Notes: a model not told the origin generated them from the sequence alone. 64,000 nt of DNA from Ramlibacter tataouinensis TTB310 (GCF_000215705.1 NC_015677.1:2926001-2990000), one strand, 5' to 3'. Positions 30,584 to 42,189 are shown, counted from the first letter of the stretch. Numbers and translations are program-made.

Positions 30584-31834
30584 CTACGCGAATTCAGGGG
30601 CGAGTGATTCGACCCAGTTGCGTTGTTGGGGGAGGCACACCTGTCTTAGGTCATAACGGGCGACCGCGAATTCGCGCGCGCGTGCTCCGAGCCGTTGGCG
30701 GGCTGGCGCATCATCGAGCAGCTCACAAACGCGCTGGGCAAGCGCGGTGGTGTCGAAGAAATCGACGAGGCGGCCAGTCTCGTCCTCCTGGATCACCTCG
30801 CGGACCGGAGCCGTGTCGCTGCCGACGATGGCACACCCGCAGCTCATCGCCTCCAGCAGGCTCCAAGAAAGCACGAAGGGGTACGTCAGGTAGACGTGGA
30901 CCGTGGACAGCTGCAGCAGTGCAATGAACTGGTCATATTCCAGCTTGCCCATGAAGTGCACGCGGTCCCAGTCGGCATCGCTGATGCGCGATCGCACCTC
31001 GCGGATGAAAACCTCTTTCCAGCTGCCGCCATCCGGAGGCGGCCCGCCATAGCTCACCTCATTGCCGCCGACGATCAGCACGCGAGCATCGGGGCGAGCC
31101 GAAAGCAATTGGGGCAGCGCGCGCATGAAAACGTGGTAACCCCGGTAGGGCTCCAGATTGCGGCTGACAAAGGTGACGATTTCGTTCGAACGGCTGAGTT
31201 CGACTTGGCGACCGCGTGCGTTGAGCACCAGGCGAACGTCAGGACGGGGCCTCACCACGCGTGTGTCGATGCCGTCATGCGCAACGGTGATGCGGGAGCG
31301 GAACGCTTCGGGAAAGGTGCTGGCCTGCCAAGCCGTGGGCGCCAGACCGGCGTCGGCGAACTCGAAGTGGAGCAGGTTGTTGGCGTTCTTCACCCGCAAA
31401 CGGCTTGCCTGCAGGTCGCCGGCTCGGCTGAACTCCGGGTCGAAGCCAACGTCGGCGTTTTCCGTGCAGTAGTAGAACTCGCAATACATCCCCAATCGAG
31501 CCGCCGGCCACACGTCTTTGAGGAACAGGCTCTCCCCCCAGCCCGGGTGCGCGACGATCACATCGGGCATAAAACCCTGCTTTCTCAACGCCAGCGCCGC
31601 ATGCAGGCAAGCCTCACCTCGAATGACCTTGGTTTCCAGGTCCGACACCCAGGGGTGAATCGAGCGGGCGGAGCCGCGGCGCGCTGCGTAAGGGACCACT
31701 CGCACCCCGTTCCACTCGCACGGCGCCATGTTGCGCATGGTCAGCGCCACTACCGTATGCCCGGAATGAGCCATGGCAGGCGCAAGGTGCCTGAACTGGC
31801 CTGGAAAGTTCTGGTGGACGAAGAGGATGTTCAA
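30584..31834 (-). CDS. Family 4 glycosyltransferase
   Basis: GT4 enzymes move a sugar from a nucleotide donor with retention of configuration, in the cytoplasm. The 416-residue product starts NILFVHQNFPGQFRHLAPAM from a TTG at 31834, which gives the usual N-terminus of this subgroup. The C-terminal Rossmann half has VTFVSRNLEPYRGYHVFMRA, VHFMGKLEYDQFIALLQLSTVHVYLTYPFVLSWSLLEAMSCG and GSDTAPVREVIQ, the donor-binding region. The gene is first in the operon, 24 bp before the ABC transporter, so it may modify the RTX protein or a linked surface glycan. Substrate unknown. Confidence 0.88.
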   Translation of the reverse strand: MNILFVHQNFPGQFRHLAPAMAHSGHTVVALTMRNMAPCEWNGVRVVPYAARRGSARSIHPWVSDLETKVIRGEACLHAALALRKQGFMPDVIVAHPGWGESLFLKDVWPAARLGMYCEFYYCTENADVGFDPEFSRAGDLQASRLRVKNANNLLHFEFADAGLAPTAWQASTFPEAFRSRITVAHDGIDTRVVRPRPDVRLVLNARGRQVELSRSNEIVTFVSRNLEPYRGYHVFMRALPQLLSARPDARVLIVGGNEVSYGGPPPDGGSWKEVFIREVRSRISDADWDRVHFMGKLEYDQFIALLQLSTVHVYLTYPFVLSWSLLEAMSCGCAIVGSDTAPVREVIQEDETGRLVDFFDTTALAQRVCELLDDAPARQRLGARAREFAVARYDLRQVCLPQQRNWVESLAPEFA

Positions 31835-31852
31835 AGCAGCCGGGTTTCTAAT

Positions 31853-31864
31853 GCATATTTATGC
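31853..31864 (-). promoter_or_regulatory. AT-rich palindrome before the glycosyltransferase gene
   Basis: GCATA and TATGC flank TT, within the most AT-rich intergenic stretch of the window and 19 bp upstream of the TTG start of the RTX operon. A promoter of the RTX operon most likely lies here. No clean -35/-10 pair can be named. Confidence 0.4.
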
Positions 31865-31909
31865 TTAACCCGTTTGTACTGCCGAGCCACTAAGCTTTAA
31901 AGGACGACC

Positions 31910-31927
31910 CCTGTCAATGCTGACAGG
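31910..31927. promoter_or_regulatory. 7-bp inverted repeat, possible operator of the RTX operon
   Basis: CCTGTCA and TGACAGG are separated by ATGC, about 76 bp upstream of the glycosyltransferase start. No T-run follows in the direction of atpE transcription, so an operator is more likely than a terminator. Confidence 0.4.
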
Positions 31928-32014
31928 TACTCTTAAAAACACCACGCTGCCGTGCAACAGTCACAGTAAGACAGGTAAACCCTTGCAGACAAGCCCGACG
32001 CAATCCGGCAGCCG

Positions 32015-32797
<783 letters not shown>

Positions 32798-34381
32798 TCA
32801 GGCCTCGCCGCCGCCGGCCTCGCCCGCCGGAGCGTCGGCACCTCCCGACGGCTTGCGGCGGCGCCGGCGGCGCTTGCGCGGCGCGTCGGCCGGCCCGGCA
32901 TCGTCCGCCGCCTCGGCCGGCGGCGCGGAGCCGGCATCCTGCGCCGCGCCCGCCACGTCCACCGGCGGCCGGTCGACCGCCGGGCGCGGCACCCGCACCC
33001 GGCGCTGGCCCTTCTGCTGCTCTTCCCGCACCTGGGCCATCAGGTCCTCGCGCAGCGCGTCGCCGGCCTGGCTGAACTCCTGCCACCAGTCGGCCAGCAC
33101 CACGTCCACCTCGCCGACCTCGGCGCGCAGGCGCATGAAGTCGAAACCGGCCCGGAAGCGCGGCTGCTCCACCAGGCTGTAGGGCGTGCTGCCCACGCGC
33201 TTGTCGAAGCGCGGCTGCATCATCCAGATCTCGCGCATGTCGGCCGCCAGCTTGCCGCGGCCGGAGACGTCGCCGATGCGGGCGTCGAAGACGTCGTCGA
33301 TGGCGCCCTGCAGCGCCGGGAACGGATGCTCCTTGCGCGCCAGTCGCTGCGCCCAGCCGTCGCGCACGTCGGACCACAGCACGCAGGCCAGCAGGAAGCT
33401 GGGCGCCACCGGCTTGCCCTCGGCCACGCGGCGGTCCGTGTCCTGCAGGGCCGAGCGCACGAACGGCTGCTCGGCGCGCTCGACCACCAAGTCCAGCAGC
33501 GGGTAGATGCCCCGCGCCAGCCCCAGCGCCTTGAGCTGCACGATGGTGGCCAGCGCATGGCCGGTCTGCAGCAGCTTGAGCATCTCGTCGAACAGGCGGC
33601 TCTGCGGCACCTCGGCCAGCAGCGGCAGGCTGGGCGCGAGCGCCGCCAGGGTCTTGGCCTCGAGCTTGAAGCCCAGCGGGTGCAGCTTGGCGGCGAAGCG
33701 CACGGCGCGGATGATGCGCACCGGGTCCTCGCGGTAGCGCGCGGCGGCGTCGCCGATCATGCGCAGCGTCTTCTTCCTGGCGTCCTGGATGCCGCCGTGG
33801 TAGTCGACCAGCGTCTGCGTCTGCGGGTCGTAGTACATGGCGTTGATGGTGAAGTCGCGCCGCGTCGCGTCCTCCTCCTGCGGCCCCCACACGTTGTCGC
33901 GCAGCACGCGGCCGCTGGCGTCCACCGCGTGCTTCATGCCGGCCAGCTCGCCGCGGCTGGTCTTCTCGTTGCCGGCCACGGCCTCGGCGGCCTGGTTGTC
34001 CATGTGGGCGCGGAAGGTGGAGACCTCGATCACCTCGTGCTCGCGGCCGCGGCCGTACACCACGTGCACGATGCGGAAGCGCCGGCCGATGATGAAGGCG
34101 CGGCGGAACAGGCCCTTGACCTGCTCGGGCGTGGCGTCGGTGGCCACGTCGAAGTCCTTGGGCCGCAGCCCCAGCAGCAGGTCGCGCACCGCGCCGCCCA
34201 CGATGTAGGCCTGGTAACCGGCCTCCTGGAGCGTGTGCACCACGTTCACCGCCCGGTCGTCCACCAGCGAGACGTCGATGCCGTGTTCCTGGGGGCCGAC
34301 TTCCTGGCGCTTGCCGAACCTGGGTTTCTTGCCGCCGCCGGTGGTGGCGCCTATCAGGGCGTCGATGAATTTCTTGATCAT
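32798..34381 (-). CDS. pcnB: Poly(A) polymerase I
   Basis: PcnB adds 3' poly(A) tails to RNA and so promotes decay. The 527-residue product has the class II nucleotidyltransferase head: GGAVRDLLLGLRPKDFDVATDA with the catalytic DxD, then RFRIVHVVYGRGREHEVIEVSTFR, RRDFTINAMYYDP and DPVRIIRAVRFAAKL. The long C-terminal tail is basic and Pro/Ala-rich (KRRRRRRKPSGG), typical of bacterial PcnB rather than CCA-adding enzymes. The ATG overlaps the upstream HAD stop (ATGA). Confidence 0.95.
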   Translation of the reverse strand: MIKKFIDALIGATTGGGKKPRFGKRQEVGPQEHGIDVSLVDDRAVNVVHTLQEAGYQAYIVGGAVRDLLLGLRPKDFDVATDATPEQVKGLFRRAFIIGRRFRIVHVVYGRGREHEVIEVSTFRAHMDNQAAEAVAGNEKTSRGELAGMKHAVDASGRVLRDNVWGPQEEDATRRDFTINAMYYDPQTQTLVDYHGGIQDARKKTLRMIGDAAARYREDPVRIIRAVRFAAKLHPLGFKLEAKTLAALAPSLPLLAEVPQSRLFDEMLKLLQTGHALATIVQLKALGLARGIYPLLDLVVERAEQPFVRSALQDTDRRVAEGKPVAPSFLLACVLWSDVRDGWAQRLARKEHPFPALQGAIDDVFDARIGDVSGRGKLAADMREIWMMQPRFDKRVGSTPYSLVEQPRFRAGFDFMRLRAEVGEVDVVLADWWQEFSQAGDALREDLMAQVREEQQKGQRRVRVPRPAVDRPPVDVAGAAQDAGSAPPAEAADDAGPADAPRKRRRRRRKPSGGADAPAGEAGGGEA

Positions 34382-35055
34382 TGGAAGAGGTCGAGTATGC
34401 GCCAGCCCCGCTCCCGGGCGATCTGCCGCAGCCGGGCGTCCGGGTTGGTCGCCACCGGGTGCCGCACCCGCTCGAGCAGCGGCAGGTCGTTGGTGGAGTC
34501 GGAGTAGAAGGTGGCTTCCACCTGCCCCCAGGCCAGGCCGCGCGCGGCCAGCCACTCGCCCATGCGTGCCACCTTGCCGGCGCGCATGGAGGGGATGCCC
34601 GCGATCTCCCCCGTGATCCAGCCGTCGGCGCCGCGTTCCAGCCGCACGGCGATCAGCTCGTCGACGCCGAAGGCATCGGCGATCGGCCGGGTGATGAACT
34701 CGTTGGTGGCGGTGACGATCACCACCTGCTCGCCCGCGGCGCGGTGCGCGTCCACCAGCGCCCGGGCCTGGGGCCGGATGGCCGGCCCGATCACCTGCCG
34801 CATGAAGTCCTGGCGCGCCGCCATCGCCTCGGCCGCGCCGCGGCGGCGCAGGGCGTCGGTGGCGAAACGCACGTAGTCGTGGATGTCCAGGGTGCCGGCC
34901 TGGTACTGCGCGAAGAACTCGTCGTTGCGGCGCTTGAACTCGGCCCGGTCGCACCAGCCTATGGCCTGGGTGAACTCGCCCCAGGCGTGGTCGGAATCGA
35001 TGGGCAGCAGCGTATGGTCGAGGTCGAACAGGGCCAGCTTGGTCTTGGCGGTCAA
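34378..35055 (-). CDS. HAD-IB family hydrolase (phosphoserine phosphatase-like)
   Basis: HAD phosphatases use an Asp nucleophile and Mg2+. Motif [10 protein letters not shown], motif [11 protein letters not shown] and motif [16 protein letters not shown] are all present in 225 residues, which fits the HAD-IB group. This group covers phosphoserine phosphatase-like and lysophosphatidic-acid-type phosphatases; the substrate cannot be fixed from sequence. The start is a TTG at 35055, preceded by GGAG at a good distance and overlapping the hda stop (TTGA). It sits between hda and pcnB in one operon, a layout shared by many betaproteobacteria. Confidence 0.88.
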   Translation of the reverse strand: MTAKTKLALFDLDHTLLPIDSDHAWGEFTQAIGWCDRAEFKRRNDEFFAQYQAGTLDIHDYVRFATDALRRRGAAEAMAARQDFMRQVIGPAIRPQARALVDAHRAAGEQVVIVTATNEFITRPIADAFGVDELIAVRLERGADGWITGEIAGIPSMRAGKVARMGEWLAARGLAWGQVEATFYSDSTNDLPLLERVRHPVATNPDARLRQIARERGWRILDLFQ

Positions 35056-35726
35056 TGGTTCTCCAGCATCGAGCGGATCAGGGGGATGGTGATGGCGCGC
35101 TTGGTCTGCAGCGCGTAACCGTCGAGCTCGCCCAGCAGCTGCATCAGGCTGCCCAGGTCGCGCGAGAAGCGGGTCAGCATGAAGTCCATCACCTCGTCGG
35201 ACAGGAACACGCCGCGGGCGTCGGCGGCCTGGCGCAGCACGGCGCGGCGTTCCGGCTCGGTCAGCACCTGCAGATGGAACACGTGGCCCCAGCCCAGGCG
35301 GGTGCGCAGGTCCTCGCGCAGCTTCAGGTCGGCCGGCGGCAGCTCGCCGGCGGCCAGCACGCCGCGCTGCAGCGTCTGGGCATTGACGAACCAGTTGAAG
35401 GCGGCGTGCTGCTGCACGGCGGTGTACAGGTGCACCTCGTCCAGCAGCACCACCGCCCAGCGCTCGCTGAACTCGGGCGGCTCGGCCAGGGAGGCGTCCA
35501 GCCAGCCGACGGACGCGCCCTGCTCGCGCAGCGCCTCGGCCACGGCCTTGAGCAAGTGGGTCTTGCCGCTGCCGGCCGAGCCCCACAGGTAGGTGGGCAC
35601 CGGCGAGCGCGTGGGGCTGCCCGCCCACAGCTTGAGGTGGGTCAGGGCGGCGTCGTTGGGGCCAGGGCAGAAGCTCGCCAGCGTGGGGCCGCGGGCCAGG
35701 CCGATGTCCAGCGCAATCTGCTTCAT
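35052..35726 (-). CDS. hda: DnaA inactivator Hda
   Basis: Hda, with DNA-loaded sliding clamp, stimulates ATP hydrolysis by DnaA and so prevents re-initiation. From ATG 35726 the product has 224 residues and starts [20 protein letters not shown]; a typical Hda clamp-binding segment (QIALDIG) lies at the very N-terminus. Walker [13 protein letters not shown], Walker [12 protein letters not shown] and the [13 protein letters not shown] sensor region follow. It is divergent from purM, a common betaproteobacterial arrangement. Confidence 0.92.
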   Translation of the reverse strand: MKQIALDIGLARGPTLASFCPGPNDAALTHLKLWAGSPTRSPVPTYLWGSAGSGKTHLLKAVAEALREQGASVGWLDASLAEPPEFSERWAVVLLDEVHLYTAVQQHAAFNWFVNAQTLQRGVLAAGELPPADLKLREDLRTRLGWGHVFHLQVLTEPERRAVLRQAADARGVFLSDEVMDFMLTRFSRDLGSLMQLLGELDGYALQTKRAITIPLIRSMLENH

Positions 35727-35804
35727 GCGGGGCGGCAAGTAAAATCGCCGCAAATTCTATCGGGCCATCCGGAAGGCGCCTCCCGGCGCGCCGGCCCCGC
35801 CGCC

Positions 35805-36839
35805 ATGACACAAGCCCCGCTCTCGTACAAGGACGCCGGCGTCGACATCGACGCCGGCGACGCGCTGGTCGAACGCATCAAGCCGCTGGCCAGGAAGACG
35901 ATGCGCGAGGGCGTGCTGGCCGGCATCGGCGGCTTCGGCGCGCTGTTCGAGGTGCCCAAGCGCTACCGGGAGCCGGTGCTGGTCTCGGGCACCGACGGCG
36001 TGGGCACCAAGCTCAAGCTGGCCTTCGAGTGGAACATGCACGACACCGTGGGCATCGACCTGGTGGCCATGAGCGTCAACGACGTGCTGGTGCAGGGCGC
36101 CGAGCCGCTGTTCTTCCTGGACTATTTCGCCTGCGGCAAGCTCGACGTGGACACGGCCGCCGCCGTGGTCGGGGGCATCGCCCGCGGCTGCGAGCTGTCG
36201 GGTTGCGCCCTGATCGGCGGCGAGACCGCCGAGATGCCGGGCATGTACCCGCGCGGCGAGTACGACCTGGCCGGCTTCTGCGTGGGCGCGGTGGAGAAGT
36301 CGCGCATCCTCAGCGGCGCCGGCGTGCGCGCCGGCGACGTGGTGCTGGGCCTGGCGTCCAGCGGCGTGCATTCCAACGGTTTCTCGCTGGTGCGCAAGTG
36401 CATCGAGCGCGCCGCCGGGCAGCTGCCGGCCATGCTGGACGGCCGGCCGTTCCGCGAAGCGGTGATGGCGCCCACCCGCCTGTACGTCAAGCCGGTGCTG
36501 GCGGCGCTGGCGCAGCACGCCGGCATCAAGGCGCTGGCCCACATCACCGGCGGCGGCCTGCTGGAGAACATCCCGCGCGTGCTGCCCGCGGGCCTGGCGG
36601 CGCACCTGAAGGCCGGCAGCTGGCCGCAAAGCGAGCTGTTCGCCTGGCTGCAGGAGACCGCCGGCATCGCCCACCGCGAGATGAACCGCACCTTCAACAA
36701 CGGCATCGGCATGGTCGTGGTGGTGGAGCCGGCCCAGGCCGAAGCCGTTGCGCAGACGCTGCGCACGCAGGGCGAGACGGTATACGAGATCGGCGCCATC
36801 GCGCCGCGCGGCCCGGGCGAGGCGGTCGAGGTCCGCTGA
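35805..36839 (+). CDS. purM: Phosphoribosylformylglycinamidine cyclo-ligase (AIR synthase)
   Basis: PurM closes the imidazole ring in purine synthesis, using ATP. The 344-residue product shows [20 protein letters not shown] at the start, [13 protein letters not shown] (substrate and ATP loop), [37 protein letters not shown] and [16 protein letters not shown]. The ATG at 35805 gives the expected N-terminus. It is divergent from hda with 78 bp between the two starts. Confidence 0.96.
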   Translation: MTQAPLSYKDAGVDIDAGDALVERIKPLARKTMREGVLAGIGGFGALFEVPKRYREPVLVSGTDGVGTKLKLAFEWNMHDTVGIDLVAMSVNDVLVQGAEPLFFLDYFACGKLDVDTAAAVVGGIARGCELSGCALIGGETAEMPGMYPRGEYDLAGFCVGAVEKSRILSGAGVRAGDVVLGLASSGVHSNGFSLVRKCIERAAGQLPAMLDGRPFREAVMAPTRLYVKPVLAALAQHAGIKALAHITGGGLLENIPRVLPAGLAAHLKAGSWPQSELFAWLQETAGIAHREMNRTFNNGIGMVVVVEPAQAEAVAQTLRTQGETVYEIGAIAPRGPGEAVEVR

Positions 36840-36963
36840 CCGCCGTAGGCGGGCGCCGACCGTTGCGGCGCTACAAAACTCCTAGCGCCTGCGGCGCGCC
36901 TGTTCTGGACGTACCCCGGCTTTTGCCACACACTGGGCCGCTCAGGACGGAAGGAGGCTTTCC

Positions 36964-37806
36964 ATGCCCGTGGTCGCAGTGGTCAACCGCAAGGGCGGCA
37001 GCGGCAAAAGCACGCTGGCCGCGCACCTGGCGGCGTGGTCCGCGCTGCAAGGCCATGCGGTGATGCTGGGCGACGTGGACCGCCAGCAGTCCAGCCGCGC
37101 CTGGCTGCGTCGCCGCCCCTCCACCCTGCCGCCGATCGCGCCCTGGGCGATGGACCACAAGAACGTGCTGCGCGTGCCCACCGGCATCACCCACGTGGTG
37201 CTGGACACGCCCGGCGGCCTGCACGGCTTCGAGCTGGCGCGCGTGGTGCTGTTTGCCGACGCGATCATCATGCCGGTGTGCCCCTCCATGTTCGACCGCG
37301 AATCGGCCGCCGGCTGCTATGCCGAGCTGATGACCCTGCCGCGCGTGGCCAGCGGCCGCTGCCGCGTCGCCGGCGTGGGCATGCGGATCAGCCCCCGCGG
37401 CACCGAAGCCATGCAAGCCTGGGCCCAGGGCGTGGGCCTGCCGTTCCTGGGCGTGCTGCGCGACACCCCGCTGTACGCGCGCGTGCTGGAGCGCGGATTG
37501 ACGCTGTTCGACCTGCCGCCCGCCCACGCGGCCCATGACCTGGCCCAGTGGACACCCATCCTGGACTGGGTCAAGCCGGTGCTGGTTCCCGAGGCGGCCA
37601 ACGACCCCTCGCAGAAAAGGGCCGGTTCGCGCCCGTCCAGCCTGATGCCGGCCCAGAACGCCCTGGTGCCCGGCTCCCGGATGGCCGCCGGAATGGCCGC
37701 CGCCCGGCCGCCGGCGCTGGACCGCACGCCCAGCCAGCGTCCGCCGCTGACCGCCGCATTGACCGACGGCCTGCGCCTGCCGGAATTCCTGAGGCTGAAA
37801 CGCTGA
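36964..37806 (+). CDS. Orphan ParA-family ATPase
   Basis: ParA/MinD ATPases position DNA or protein cargo. The 280-residue product has the deviant Walker A, NRKGGSGKST (Lys10 and Lys15), GDVDRQQSSRAWL, and a Walker B-like stretch HVVLDTPGG. The C-terminal 70 residues are Pro/Arg/Ala-rich and look disordered. No parB or parS is near, so it is not a classic partition pair. Cargo unknown. AGGAGG precedes the ATG. Confidence 0.85.
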   Translation: MPVVAVVNRKGGSGKSTLAAHLAAWSALQGHAVMLGDVDRQQSSRAWLRRRPSTLPPIAPWAMDHKNVLRVPTGITHVVLDTPGGLHGFELARVVLFADAIIMPVCPSMFDRESAAGCYAELMTLPRVASGRCRVAGVGMRISPRGTEAMQAWAQGVGLPFLGVLRDTPLYARVLERGLTLFDLPPAHAAHDLAQWTPILDWVKPVLVPEAANDPSQKRAGSRPSSLMPAQNALVPGSRMAAGMAAARPPALDRTPSQRPPLTAALTDGLRLPEFLRLKR

Positions 37807-37826
37807 GGGGGAAAGGGCCGCAGGCG

Positions 37827-38678
37827 CTAGCTGCGCGCCCGGCGTAAATCGGCCAGGCGGTCGGCGATGGCGTCGATGTCCAGCGAGTCCTGGGCGTGGA
37901 CCAGGTAGGTCTCCAGGTCCAGCACGGCCAGCTTGGTGTGGCCCTGCTCGGCATGCGCGAGCCCGCGGTCGCGGTACTCGGCCCAGGCTTCGGGCAGCAG
38001 CACCAGCAGCCGGTCCTGCACCGCGATCAGGCGCTGCCAGTCCTCCTGCGCCCGGTGGATCTCCTTGAGGTTGCGCAGCATGCGGGCGATGATGTCGCGC
38101 GCCGGCGCCGCCTGCAGGTACAGGCCCAGCGGCACCTCGAACTCGCCGGTCAGCCCGCTGCGGCGCTTGTAGGGCTCCAGCCGCTCTGCCAGTTCCTCGC
38201 GCGAGAGCGACTGGCCGGTGAAGGGATCGATCACCACCTGGCCCTTGGGCAGGTTGACCTTCACCATGAAATGGCCCGGGAAGCACACGCCGCGGGCGTG
38301 CAGGCCCAGCCCCTGCGCCAGCTCGACCCACAGCACGGCCAGCGAGATCTGGATGCCGCGGCGGGTGCGCAGCACCACGTTGAGGTAGCTGTTGTCCGGA
38401 TCGCAGTAGTCGTTGACGTTGCCGCCGAACGAGAGGTCGCGGAAGAAGAACTGGTTGAGCGCGCGCAGCCGCTGCAGCGGCGCGGCGTCGGCCGGCAGCC
38501 GGCGCTTCAGGCGGGCCAGCAACTGGTCGACGTCGCCAAGCACCTGCTGGACGTCGAGGTCGGGGTACTCGTCCTGCGCGATGCTGGCAGCGGCCTCCAG
38601 CAGCGGGAAATGGTCGTCGCTTTGCACCAGCGAGCCAAAGTACTCGAGGGGCGTAGGTGCCGTGAGGTTCAGCCGCAT
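37827..38678 (-). CDS. SirB1-like transglutaminase-fold protein with TPR end
   Basis: The 283-residue product belongs to the SirB1 N-terminal (transglutaminase-like) family with a tetratricopeptide-like tail. Visible marks are NVNDYCDPDNSYLNVVLRTRRGIQISLAVLWVELAQGLGLHARGVCFPGHFMVK and VVIDPFTGQSLSREEL, then AEWAxYRDRGLA-like TPR helices. The start at 38678 keeps the family N-terminus; longer readings run into the murJ region. The function is unclear. It lies 56 bp after murJ on the same strand. Confidence 0.85.
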   Translation of the reverse strand: MRLNLTAPTPLEYFGSLVQSDDHFPLLEAAASIAQDEYPDLDVQQVLGDVDQLLARLKRRLPADAAPLQRLRALNQFFFRDLSFGGNVNDYCDPDNSYLNVVLRTRRGIQISLAVLWVELAQGLGLHARGVCFPGHFMVKVNLPKGQVVIDPFTGQSLSREELAERLEPYKRRSGLTGEFEVPLGLYLQAAPARDIIARMLRNLKEIHRAQEDWQRLIAVQDRLLVLLPEAWAEYRDRGLAHAEQGHTKLAVLDLETYLVHAQDSLDIDAIADRLADLRRARS

Positions 38679-38693
38679 GAGGTCTTTGTAATG

Positions 38694-38711
38694 GACGGCC
38701 TGAGGGCCGTC
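38694..38711 (-). repeat. Hairpin between murJ and the SirB1-like gene
   Basis: GACGGCC and GGCCGTC flank TGAG. No T-run follows on the minus strand, so termination after murJ would be weak or factor-dependent. Confidence 0.4.
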
Positions 38712-38734
38712 AAGCAGCCCGCCGCGGCCAGGGG

Positions 38735-40300
<1,566 letters not shown>

Positions 40301-40346
40301 CGGCTCGAGTGTAGCCGTGGCCCCGGCCGGATCCTGGCACTTGGCC

Positions 40347-40352
40347 TACAAT
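40347..40352 (+). promoter_or_regulatory. Probable -10 element of rpsT
   Basis: TACAAT stands 46 bp before the rpsT ATG in an otherwise GC-rich gap. No clean -35 hexamer is seen, so the call rests on the -10 alone. Confidence 0.4.
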
Positions 40353-40398
40353 GGAGGGCTTTGCTGGCATCATCCTCAGACAACCCAAGGAACCCACA

Positions 40399-40716
40399 AT
40401 GGCATCAGCCAAACCCAAGAAGAAGAACCCGCGCCTCGCGTCGGGCCGTAAACGCGCACGCCAGGACGTCAAGCTCAACGCGGCCAACACGTCCCTGCGC
40501 TCCAAGTACCGCACCGCGGTGAAGAACGTGGAAAAGGCCGTCGCCTCGGGCGACAAGGCCAAGGCCACCGAGCTGTTCGCCAAGGCGCAGAGCGTGCTCG
40601 ACACCGTGGCCGACAAGCAGATCTTCCACAAGAACAAGGCCGCCCGCGACAAGAGCCGCCTGTCGGCCAAGGTCAAGGCCCTGGGCCAGACCGCTACCGC
40701 CACCGCCGCCGCCTGA
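40399..40716 (+). CDS. rpsT: 30S ribosomal protein S20
   Basis: S20 is a primary 16S rRNA-binding protein of the small subunit. The 105-residue product has the classic basic start [44 protein letters not shown] and long helices. The Ala/Thr-rich C-terminus is somewhat extended. AAGGAAC precedes the ATG. It has its own promoter-like -10 element and its own terminator. Confidence 0.97.
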   Translation: MASAKPKKKNPRLASGRKRARQDVKLNAANTSLRSKYRTAVKNVEKAVASGDKAKATELFAKAQSVLDTVADKQIFHKNKAARDKSRLSAKVKALGQTATATAAA

Positions 40717-40788
40717 CGCCCCTCAGGCACCCGCCCGGGCTCGCTTGCGGGCCTGCCGTTTGAAACGGGTGCGCTGCCAGCAAAGAAA

Positions 40789-40826
40789 AAGCAAAGAAGC
40801 CGTCGCAAGACGGCTTCTTTGCTTTT
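40789..40826 (+). terminator. Intrinsic terminator of rpsT
   Basis: AGCAAAGAAGCCGTC and GACGGCTTCTTTGCT form a 15-bp stem with loop GCAA, followed by TTTT. The symmetrical A-rich side may also stop the convergent membrane gene. Confidence 0.9.
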
Positions 40827-40830
40827 GGCC

Positions 40831-41835
40831 TCAGATGGCCGGCGGAAGCCGCGCCTGCCAGGCGTCGGGCAGGCGACTCACCAGCCTGGCCCGCACCTGC
40901 GCCCAGGCCGCGGAGAGCAGCAGCAATGCCGAGCTGATCAGCAATGCCGTCAGTCCCATGGACGCCTGGACGATGCCGAATTCGCGGAACAGGGAGCTCA
41001 GCGCGATCAGGACGTAGGCCAGCGCCGAAACCATCATGGCGCGCCGGTCGACCACCAGGGCCACCCCGACCAGCAGCACATAACCGGCCAACACGGCCAA
41101 TGCATGGCCGATGCCGCCGCTGCCGCCGGTCAGGCCTGTCAGCGTGAAGATGGAATGCACCAGCAGCGGGGAGGCCAGCAGGTGCAGCCAGAACGCCACG
41201 TCGGCCCGCCGCGTCCTGCGAAGCGGATCCGACATGTCCCAGGCCATCGCCACCGCAAAGGCGATGCCGCCTGCGGCGAAGGCCATCCAGCCCGTGTAGG
41301 CGCGCAATGCCGGCACGGCAATGAGCGCGAACGTCACGACCGCGGCCAGCGCCGAGCCCAGCATCACCGCCACCGTGATGGGCACCTGGAATCGGCGCCA
41401 ATGCGCCACGCTGGCCGCCGCTGCCGCAGCGGCGGCGGCACCCACGCGCCACCCGTTCGCCTTGTCATCGTCCCACCAGGGCGCCAGCGCGCCAAAGACC
41501 GCGAAGCTCACGGCCAGGATGAAGGCCAGGTGCAGCAGGATGGATGGCAGGGCCATGCGGCGGCGCCGGGTGAAGTATTCGGCCAGACCCCAGGCCGCCG
41601 CCGCCACGGCCAGGGCGCCGGGCCAGCGCCCCACCAGCCACCACAGGGACAGCAGCATCAGGGCCACGGCGATGGACACGAAGACGTCGTTGAACCCCGT
41701 GACCAGCCGGAACTGCTCTTCGTCGGCAGCCGGCGCGGCACGCAGGCGCGCGACGTGGCTGCGCAAGGCGGCCGCCGCATCGGCCCCCAGGGCGCCCGCG
41801 GCCACCGCGCTGTCGATATCGCTCTCGCTGTACAT
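40831..41835 (-). CDS. Polytopic membrane protein, function unknown
   Basis: The 334-residue product begins with a soluble stretch (MYSESDIDSAVAAGALGADAAAALRSHVARLR), then about ten hydrophobic segments such as VFVSIAVALMLLSLWWLVG and ALAVLAGYVLLVGVALVV, with few charges between. This resembles DUF2157-like membrane proteins, but I cannot assign the family firmly. It ends just next to the rpsT terminator and lies downstream of the DUF3579 gene on the same strand. Confidence 0.75.
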   Translation of the reverse strand: MYSESDIDSAVAAGALGADAAAALRSHVARLRAAPAADEEQFRLVTGFNDVFVSIAVALMLLSLWWLVGRWPGALAVAAAAWGLAEYFTRRRRMALPSILLHLAFILAVSFAVFGALAPWWDDDKANGWRVGAAAAAAAAASVAHWRRFQVPITVAVMLGSALAAVVTFALIAVPALRAYTGWMAFAAGGIAFAVAMAWDMSDPLRRTRRADVAFWLHLLASPLLVHSIFTLTGLTGGSGGIGHALAVLAGYVLLVGVALVVDRRAMMVSALAYVLIALSSLFREFGIVQASMGLTALLISSALLLLSAAWAQVRARLVSRLPDAWQARLPPAI

Positions 41836-41862
41836 GCGCCCACCCTCCTCGAGGGCCGCAGT

Positions 41863-42189
41863 TTAGGGCGCCGGCCGGTCCGGCCGCTCCGGCAGCAGGC
41901 AGGCCTCGCCCACCTGCAGGTCGTTGTCCTTGGCGAAGTTCATGACGAAGTCCCAGGCCATGGGCTCGTGCTGGCGCAGCTGGCTGTTGACGACCACGCA
42001 CTTGACGCCGCCGATGACGGTGGGCACGCACCAGGGCGAGTAGCTCAGGTGGCTGCCCGGCTGGGCGCCGCCGGGCCGGAAGGAGCTCATCACCCCGGCC
42101 AGCCGCTCGGCCCAGTCGCTCGGCCGGAACGTCCGGCCGTCGCGGGTGATGCCTTGGATGAAGACTTCTTGGGCGGAGCTGGAAACCAT
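41863..42189 (-). CDS. DUF3579-family protein
   Basis: From ATG 42189 the product has 108 residues: MVSSSAQEVFIQGITRDGRTFRPSDWAERLAGVMSSF, then PGSHLSYSPWCVPTVIGGVKCVVVNSQLRQHEPMAWDFVMNFAKDNDLQV. This is the DUF3579 domain, nearly restricted to Betaproteobacteria and often found beside arginine genes, as here (divergent from argD). Function unknown. The 18 residues upstream of this start (from 42243) look non-native. Confidence 0.88.
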   Translation of the reverse strand: MVSSSAQEVFIQGITRDGRTFRPSDWAERLAGVMSSFRPGGAQPGSHLSYSPWCVPTVIGGVKCVVVNSQLRQHEPMAWDFVMNFAKDNDLQVGEACLLPERPDRPAP

